From: an uncultured Pelagibacteraceae bacterium
GTDB taxonomy: Bacteria > Pseudomonadota > Alphaproteobacteria > Pelagibacterales > Pelagibacteraceae
Reading direction: 5' to 3'
NCBI GenBank assembly: GCA_902548405.1
Contig: CACCRN010000002.1
Coordinates: 1-64,000 of the forward strand
Length of the DNA: 64,000 nucleotides
Part shown: positions 58,671 through 64,000 of the stretch, in pieces
Numbering within the stretch: position 1 is the stretch's first letter
Layout of the letters: the number at the start of each line of letters is the position of its first letter
Notes under the pieces: model-generated
What the model was told of the DNA's origin: nothing
The model's input: only the letters and a program-made list of their open reading frames with translations
Database searches by the model: none
Program-made: the position numbers and the translations under genes

Positions 58671-58699
58671 AAAGGCCATCACATGATGGCCTTTTTTTT
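58671..58699 (+). terminator. Intrinsic terminator in the tautomerase-typA gap
   Basis: AAAGGCCATC pairs perfectly with GATGGCCTTT around an ACAT loop, followed by eight T. It stands 164 bases after the tautomerase stop with no gene between. It therefore ends either a long tautomerase 3' untranslated region or a separate small RNA. Confidence 0.85.
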
Positions 58700-58714
58700 A
58701 TGCAAATTTAAATT

Positions 58715-58831
58715 ATGTCAAAAAGATACAGCGGAAAGTCATTTAAGGATTCGAGTATAAAAAAGAAACCTAAATTAAGTTTTAAAGAAAAAAGGAAACT
58801 TAAAAAAGATAAACAAAAAAAGCCTAATTAA
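58715..58831 (+). CDS. Candidate small basic protein, 38 aa
   Basis: A 38-codon ORF starting MSKRYSGKSFKDSS and continuing as a Lys/Arg-rich helix (PKLSFKEKRKLKKDKQKKPN). It starts 15 bases after the terminator T run, with no clear ribosome-binding site. About 17 of 38 residues are Lys or Arg, more than AT-rich bias alone would require. It could be an RNA- or ribosome-binding micro-protein, or a chance ORF in AT-rich DNA. I do not recognise a family. Confidence 0.4.
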   Translation: MSKRYSGKSFKDSSIKKKPKLSFKEKRKLKKDKQKKPN

Positions 58832-58916
58832 TCACAAGTTATTTAAATTAATCAAGCCAGTCATGAGTTTTTTTAAGTTTTAATATCAAATTAAATATGT
58901 ATAAGAGCCACAATTT

Positions 58917-60743
58917 ATGAGCAACAATATAAGAAACATCACAATCATAGCCCATGTCGACCATGGCAAAACTACTTTAATTGACAACTTAATGAAACAA
59001 AGTGGATCATTTAGAGAAAATGAAGTTGTTGATGAAAGATTAATGGACTCTGGGGAACTAGAAAAAGAAAGAGGAATTACAATTCTTGCAAAACCTGCCT
59101 CGATAAACTGGAATGATTCAAGAATAAATATTATTGATACACCTGGCCACAGAGATTTTGCAGCAGAAGTTGAAAGAGTTTTGAGTATGGCTGATGGAGC
59201 TCTTTTATTAATTGACTCTGCAGAAGGAGTAATGCCTCAAACAAAATTTGTTTTATCGAAAGCATTAAAACAAGGTTTAAAACCAATTGTAGTTATTAAT
59301 AAATTAGATAAAGCAGATCAAAGAGCTAATGAGGTCTTGGATGAAACTTTTGATCTGTTTGTAAGTTTAGATGCTAATGAAGAACAATTAGATTTTCCTG
59401 TTTTATATGCAAGTGGAAGATCTGGATGGGCAGATCATGAGGTAGATGGACCAAGAAAAAATTTAAATCCTTTATTAAACTTAATAGTGGACCACGTTAA
59501 ACCAGCTGAATTAGATAAGACTAAACCTTTTGCAATGTTATCTACATTGCTTTATTCAGACAGTTTTTTAGGTAGAAGTCTTGTAGGTAGAATTACACAA
59601 GGTACAGCAAGAGCAAATCAACCAATCAAAGCTATTAATTTAAATGGTGAAAAAGTTGATGAAGGAAAATTAACAAAGATTTTTAGATATGAAGGAACTA
59701 AAAAAGTTCCAATTGATGTTGGAGAGGCAGGAGATATTGTTGTTGTAGCTGGATTAGAAAAGGCAAATGTTGCTGATACAATCTGTAATTTGGAAGTTAA
59801 TGATCCTATACCAGCAACTCCAATTGATCCTCCTACAATGTCGATTACAATAACTGTTAATACTTCTCCATTAGCAGGAACAGAAGGTAAAAAACTTACA
59901 AGTACACAAATTAGGGAAAGATTAGTTCAAGAAGCACAAAACAATGTTGGAATTACTTTTTCAGAAAATGATGGAAAAGATTCATTCGTTGTAAGTGGAC
60001 GAGGTGAATTAATGTTGGAAATACTTCTTACTCAAATGAGAAGAGAAGGTTTTGAAATGACAGTGAGTCCACCAAAAGTTTTGTTTAAGACTGATGAGCA
60101 AGGAAACAAACTTGAGCCAATTGAAGAAATTACTATGGATTTAGATGAAGAACACTCTTCAAAAGTAATCGACTCAATGAATAGAAGAAAAGGTAAATTA
60201 ATTGAACTAAAAGATACCGGTACAAATAAGAAAAGATTGATATTTCATGCACCTACGAGAGGTTTGATGGGATACACAAGTAGATTTCTAACGCTTACAA
60301 AAGGGGAAGGTGTAATTAATAGAATATTCCACGACTACGGACCTTTCGAAGGTGAAATGGAAGGCAGAAGAAATGGTGCATTGATTGCTATGGAACAAGG
60401 TAAAGCAGTAGCTTTTGCAATATTTAACCTTCAAGCAAGAGGAGAAATGTTTGTTACTCACAATGATCCTGTTTATCCAGGTATGATTGTTGGATTATCA
60501 CCAAAACCGGGTGACATGATTATAAATGTCATGAAAGGAAAAAAATTAACAAATATGAGAACACAAGGAACAGACGAAAACGTCGTTCTTACTCCTGTTA
60601 GAAAAATGTCAATAGCTGAACAACTAAGTATGCTTAACAGTGATGAAGCATTAGAGATCACACCTGAGTCTTGTAGATTGAGAAAAGCAATTCTTGATCC
60701 TCATGAAAGAAAAAGAAGTGAGAAAACTAGCGCAGCTGCTTAG
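58917..60743 (+). CDS. typA: Translational GTPase TypA/BipA
   Basis: A ribosome-associated GTPase acting in large-subunit assembly and stress adaptation. The 608 residues show G1 IIAHVDHGKTTLIDNLM, G2 RGITI, G3 DTPGHRDF, G4 NKLDKADQR, the EF-G-like domains III and V, and the TypA-specific C-terminal domain (GDMIINVMKGKKLTNMRTQG). Its TAG interlocks with the convergent gene's stop (TTAG). The 85 bases between the small ORF and its start hold no feature I recognise. Confidence 0.97.
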   Translation: MSNNIRNITIIAHVDHGKTTLIDNLMKQSGSFRENEVVDERLMDSGELEKERGITILAKPASINWNDSRINIIDTPGHRDFAAEVERVLSMADGALLLIDSAEGVMPQTKFVLSKALKQGLKPIVVINKLDKADQRANEVLDETFDLFVSLDANEEQLDFPVLYASGRSGWADHEVDGPRKNLNPLLNLIVDHVKPAELDKTKPFAMLSTLLYSDSFLGRSLVGRITQGTARANQPIKAINLNGEKVDEGKLTKIFRYEGTKKVPIDVGEAGDIVVVAGLEKANVADTICNLEVNDPIPATPIDPPTMSITITVNTSPLAGTEGKKLTSTQIRERLVQEAQNNVGITFSENDGKDSFVVSGRGELMLEILLTQMRREGFEMTVSPPKVLFKTDEQGNKLEPIEEITMDLDEEHSSKVIDSMNRRKGKLIELKDTGTNKKRLIFHAPTRGLMGYTSRFLTLTKGEGVINRIFHDYGPFEGEMEGRRNGALIAMEQGKAVAFAIFNLQARGEMFVTHNDPVYPGMIVGLSPKPGDMIINVMKGKKLTNMRTQGTDENVVLTPVRKMSIAEQLSMLNSDEALEITPESCRLRKAILDPHERKRSEKTSAAA

Positions 60744-61387
60744 TTAAATATTTTTCCAACTAAAAATAATCCTAAAGCTACACAAGGGCCAATTCCAAAA
60801 GCAAATATAAGTGTGCCTATTCCAACGGTCCCACCTAAATACCAACCAACAATTACAACTGTAATTTCTAAAAAAGCTCTTACCAATGCTATAGGTAAGT
60901 TTGTTGTTTTTGTTAATCCTGTCATTAAACCGTCTCTTGGACCTGGACCAAGATTAGCAACTAAATAAATACCACTACCAAGACCTACTAAAATTACTGA
61001 AAGAACTGCTAACAAGTACTTTATGAAAAGAGATGAAGGTGGTTGAAAATAATTTAGAGTGAAATCAATCATAGCAGCAATTACAATGATATTAAATATT
61101 GTTCCAAGACCTGGTTTTTGTTTTAAAAAAATCCATAAAAAAAGAACTCCTACACTTACAAAAAAAGTTGCTGCACCAATAGATAGACTAGAGTTAAGTG
61201 AAATTCCTTCGGCTAATACTGACCAGGGTGAATTTCCAGTTGTTGATAAAATTAATAAACCTTCTCCTAAACCAAAAATTGTTAATCCAAAAATTAAGAA
61301 AAATGATGTTGAAAACTTTGGCCTGAAATTCAAACTTTCATTTGAGCTCCAATTTACTTTCGGAATATTTTTTATAGATAGGAACAT
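60740..61387 (-). CDS. YczE/YitT-like membrane protein
   Basis: A 215-residue membrane protein with five to six predicted helices. The patterns GEGLLILSTTGNSPWSVLAEG and NLGPGPRDGLMTGLTK are typical of the YczE family (COG2364). No transport substrate or function is established. It is convergent with typA and lies 45 bases from the divergent next gene. Confidence 0.8.
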   Translation of the reverse strand: MFLSIKNIPKVNWSSNESLNFRPKFSTSFFLIFGLTIFGLGEGLLILSTTGNSPWSVLAEGISLNSSLSIGAATFFVSVGVLFLWIFLKQKPGLGTIFNIIVIAAMIDFTLNYFQPPSSLFIKYLLAVLSVILVGLGSGIYLVANLGPGPRDGLMTGLTKTTNLPIALVRAFLEITVVIVGWYLGGTVGIGTLIFAFGIGPCVALGLFLVGKIFN

Positions 61388-61432
61388 TAAATACTGATAC
61401 TCTTAAAATTCTTTTTTATTTAAATTAATATC

Positions 61433-62113
61433 ATGAAAAAATTTTATATTATTTTTATATTATTTTTATTCACTTTTAGCTCAAACGCACATGTTGGTCA
61501 TTATAATAAGTTCAAAAAAATTGAACTTGAAATCTTAAGAAATAATGAAGTTATAGGATACAACAATTACTCTTTTTCCAGAAGAGACAATCAAACAACT
61601 GTAAATAATGAATATAAATTTACAGTAAAACTACTTGGGGCAACTATTTTTGAAGTAGAAGGTTTTGGGGAAGAAAAATATTTAGGAGATAATTTAATTT
61701 CTTTTAAATCTAAAACACGTCAGAATAAAAAAGAAAAATTTGTAAATTTAATATTAAATAATCAAACTAAAAAATTTGATATTCAAGGATCTTCTTTTTC
61801 TGGTGAAGCTTCTTTGAAAAATACAATTGGAAATTGGTGGAGCCATAAATTGTTACAGGCAGAGAGCCAAATTAGCCCTATTTCTGGAAGTATAAAAGAA
61901 CAACTAGTTACATTTATCGGTAAAGAAAAGATCACAATCAATGGGAAGGAATTTGATACTGATCATTTTAAACTCACTTCTAAAGATATGACACTTCCAG
62001 AAGATAAAAGATTAAATTTTGATATATGGCTTGATAAAAAAACTTCAGTGATAGTTAAAGTTACCTATGAAAGAATGGGAAGTTGGGAGTATAGAATTAA
62101 AAATATTGAGTAA
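61433..62113 (+). CDS. Exported DUF6134-like protein
   Basis: A 226-residue protein with a signal peptide (about 1-20, ending NAH). The remainder is a predicted beta-rich domain: KKIELEILRNNEVIGYNNYS at the start, a middle GNWWSHKLLQAESQISPISG, and the end DIWLDKKTSVIVKVTYERMG. The pattern looks like DUF6134, whose function is not known. It ends two bases before the convergent oxidoreductase stop. Confidence 0.65.
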   Translation: MKKFYIIFILFLFTFSSNAHVGHYNKFKKIELEILRNNEVIGYNNYSFSRRDNQTTVNNEYKFTVKLLGATIFEVEGFGEEKYLGDNLISFKSKTRQNKKEKFVNLILNNQTKKFDIQGSSFSGEASLKNTIGNWWSHKLLQAESQISPISGSIKEQLVTFIGKEKITINGKEFDTDHFKLTSKDMTLPEDKRLNFDIWLDKKTSVIVKVTYERMGSWEYRIKNIE

Positions 62114-62115
62114 TT

Positions 62116-63087
62116 TTATCTGTTTATTTTCCTAAAAAGGTCATTAGCACTTATCCATCCCGCTTCTAGCCTAGGTCCAACAAACCAATCAGCACAAACT
62201 CCTAAATTAATTTTTGAATTCCAATAACTTTTAATTTCTAAAGGTTTTGAATTTGATGAATACATCCAACCATGATTTAAAGAAAAAAGGATATTGCTTT
62301 TTTTAATACCAGTAAGATTAAAAAATTTATTAATTAATATTTTTGAATTCAAATCTTTATTTTCTTTGTTTTTCAAAATTTTTTTATTTGCCCACATTGC
62401 TGTACTTTGAAGTGTCCAAAATTCATAAATACTTTTAAATCTTAACTTGCTATTTTCTCTAGCGGCCCAACCTAAAATTTGATCATCAAACAAAAAACTA
62501 CTTATATTTTTTTTTGTTTTTTTCATTTTTATCATGACTGTAATATTTGCATCCATTTTTAATTTTTTTTTAATAAATGAATGATTAATAAATTTTTTTG
62601 CTAATTTAAGTAATTGAGGATGTGGGCACGTTAAAATAAGATTATCATAAAATTTATTATCACCATCAGCAAATGTAAGTTTCCATTTGTTTTTATTATA
62701 ATCAATTTTTTTTAATTCTTTTTGAAAATTACAATTAATTTTTTTTAATAAATACTTACTAATATCGTTATTACCTTGCCTACCAATTATTTTTTGATGA
62801 TTTTTATTTTCTTTTATTTTTTTATTTTGAAAAATATGCTGACCCTTCCAATTTTTTAATATTTTTTTTGCTATGAGTTTTGTTGTAAATTTTTTAAACT
62901 CAGTACTCTTAGGGGAAATATATTGAACGCCATGATCAAACCCCACTTTTTTATCTAACCTTTTAAATGATGATCTCCCACCAGGACCTCTTGCTTTATC
63001 ATAGAGATCTACAGAATGTTTTTTATTTAATAAATTTGAAATTGTAGCACCAGATATTCCTGAACCAATTACACAGTAAGTGCTCAT
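62116..63087 (-). CDS. FAD-dependent oxidoreductase, renalase-like
   Basis: A 323-residue flavoprotein with N-terminal CVIGSGISGATISNLLNKKH and RGPGGRSSFKRLD (FAD binding), HGVQYIS, and the C-terminal GVCADWFVGPRLEAGWISANDL. This arrangement matches the bacterial renalase-like amine oxidase family (COG3380). The substrate is unknown. Its start overlaps the pmbA stop by ATGA. Confidence 0.82.
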   Translation of the reverse strand: MSTYCVIGSGISGATISNLLNKKHSVDLYDKARGPGGRSSFKRLDKKVGFDHGVQYISPKSTEFKKFTTKLIAKKILKNWKGQHIFQNKKIKENKNHQKIIGRQGNNDISKYLLKKINCNFQKELKKIDYNKNKWKLTFADGDNKFYDNLILTCPHPQLLKLAKKFINHSFIKKKLKMDANITVMIKMKKTKKNISSFLFDDQILGWAARENSKLRFKSIYEFWTLQSTAMWANKKILKNKENKDLNSKILINKFFNLTGIKKSNILFSLNHGWMYSSNSKPLEIKSYWNSKINLGVCADWFVGPRLEAGWISANDLFRKINR

Positions 63088-64000
63088 TTACCTGCAACTG
63101 TCATTCCCTCTATCATCATAGTTGGTGAGTTGATAGAATATTCAAAATCTAAATCACTAGCTAAAGTTATATTTTTGAACATATCTTTAAAATTTCCTGC
63201 AATTGTTATCTCATTTACTGGAAATTTAAATTCACCATTTTCAATTAGGAAACCTGTTGCACCTACTGAATAATCTCCTGTAACTAAATTACTTCCATGG
63301 CCAATTGTTTCTGTTACATAAATGTGTTTTGTGTTACTTTTTAATAAATCTTCGAAACTAATTTTCCCATTATCAAAATATAAATTTGTTGTTCCACCAG
63401 ATCTTCCATTTGATTTTAAGTTAAGTTTTTTCCCATTGTACGTATCGACTAGATAATTTTTTAAGATACCGTTTTGCACAAGATTCAAAGTATCTGATTT
63501 TACTCCCTCTGAATCAAAAATTTGAGATCCAACACCTTTATTTACATCTGGTTTATCAATCACGTTTATTGTTTCTGTAAATATTTGTTCATTAATTTTA
63601 TCTTTAAGAAAAGATGTTCCTCTAGAAATCGCAGATGATGATATGGCTCCAGCAAAAGCTCCTAACATTCCTTTAGCTATCCTTTTGTCAAATATAATGC
63701 TTATTTTTTCACTTCCAATTTTATTTGGGCTTAATTTTTTTATAGTTTGTTCAGAGGCTTTTTGACCAAGCTCTTTTGCACCCTTAATATCTGATAAATG
63801 ACGTTTACTTGTAAATTCATAGTCTCTTTCCATACTATTTTCATCTTTAGCAACAGTAACACAAGATGCACTAAATGAAGATGATTTGTATCCTTCACAA
63901 AATCCATCACTATTTGCTAAAATAAAGTTAGATTTATTTTCAGTAAAACTAGATTCAGTATTTATGATTTTTTCTTCTGAAGATGCAACGCTCTCAAGCT
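63084..64000 (-). CDS. pmbA: TldE/PmbA protease-accessory protein (5' end outside window)
   Basis: The C-terminal part of a TldD/PmbA-family protein; the frame is open to the window edge, so its start lies beyond base 64000. Upstream of the internal ATG at 63833 the frame still reads family sequence (NSDGFCEGYKSSSFSASCV). Other conserved parts are AKGMLGAFAGAISSSAI, RGTSFLKDKI, and the C-terminal TGDYSVGATGFLIENGE and MMIEGMTVAGK. With TldD it forms a peptidase that trims unfolded or modified peptides; TldE lacks the zinc site. Confidence 0.92.
   Translation of the reverse strand, partial: LESVASSEEKIINTESSFTENKSNFILANSDGFCEGYKSSSFSASCVTVAKDENSMERDYEFTSKRHLSDIKGAKELGQKASEQTIKKLSPNKIGSEKISIIFDKRIAKGMLGAFAGAISSSAISRGTSFLKDKINEQIFTETINVIDKPDVNKGVGSQIFDSEGVKSDTLNLVQNGILKNYLVDTYNGKKLNLKSNGRSGGTTNLYFDNGKISFEDLLKSNTKHIYVTETIGHGSNLVTGDYSVGATGFLIENGEFKFPVNEITIAGNFKDMFKNITLASDLDFEYSINSPTMMIEGMTVAGK

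Noticed and set aside
61059..61397. 112-codon plus-strand frame opposite the YczE-like gene
   Set aside because: No recognisable domain or start context; the minus-strand membrane protein explains the region.

Overview
The window is a gene-dense, very AT-rich piece of an alphaproteobacterial chromosome, most like Pelagibacterales (SAR11, 'Candidatus Pelagibacter'). The grounds are the low GC content, lysine/asparagine/isoleucine-rich proteins, intergenic gaps that are usually 0-40 bases, and alphaproteobacterial gene sets: petABC, coxBA-ctaB-ctaG-coxC-surf1-thrC, an F0 ATP synthase operon without F1 genes, a CcrM-type methylase, and a heat-shock-promoter-driven groESL. A crtI-crtB-crtY-blh block for making retinal points to proteorhodopsin phototrophy. 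No insertion sequence, prophage, CRISPR array, rRNA gene or toxin-antitoxin module was seen. The only tRNA is tRNA-Gln(UUG).

Layout. 1-5.1 kb (+): end of midA, pgeF, prs, rplY, pth, ychF. 5.1-7.7 kb (-): cytochrome bc1 complex. 7.8-9.5 kb (+): trmL, hemF, greA. 9.5-13.4 kb (-): tRNA nucleotidyltransferase, tRNA-Gln, ispE, a TPR protein. 13.5-21.7 kb: a genome-maintenance block (clusterless-type uracil-DNA glycosylase, rnhB, ccrM, mutY, dciA-like, a DsbA-family thioredoxin, smc) interrupted by an FAD monooxygenase. 21.7-30.7 kb (+): atpI-B-E-F'-F, crtI-crtB-crtY-blh, ispH, thrB, rnhA. 30.7-38.8 kb (-): peroxiredoxin, thrC, surf1 and the aa3 cytochrome oxidase operon, including a 41-codon small gene, then rsmE. 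38.9-41.7 kb: HAD dehalogenase, pirin, quinone reductase, DUF2721. 41.8-49.5 kb (+): ubiA, msbA-like, waaA, lpxK, lpxL, (DUF2093 on -), purD, rsmD. 49.5-55.9 kb (-): short pgi, lipoprotein, lspA, ileS, ribF, HAD phosphatase. 56.0-60.7 kb (+): groESL, a tautomerase, an intergenic region with a terminator and a 38-codon ORF, typA. 60.7-64 kb: YczE-like protein, a DUF6134-like secreted protein, a renalase-like oxidoreductase and the end of pmbA.

The genes jointly cover respiration (bc1, aa3 oxidase and assembly factors), conversion of the proton gradient to ATP (F0), isoprenoid and retinal supply (ispE, ispH, crt, blh), lipid A/Kdo assembly, translation and tRNA/rRNA modification, chromosome maintenance and protein folding. 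I did not find a wholly new multi-gene system. The observations most worth checking are: a Smc protein with no recognisable hinge; a ccrM promoter carrying GANTC sites in its spacer and -10 box plus a nearby palindrome; a uracil-DNA glycosylase that appears to have lost its Fe-S ligands; F0 and retinal-synthesis genes in one unbroken run; convergent gene pairs whose stop codons interlock on the same four bases; and two unlisted small ORFs.
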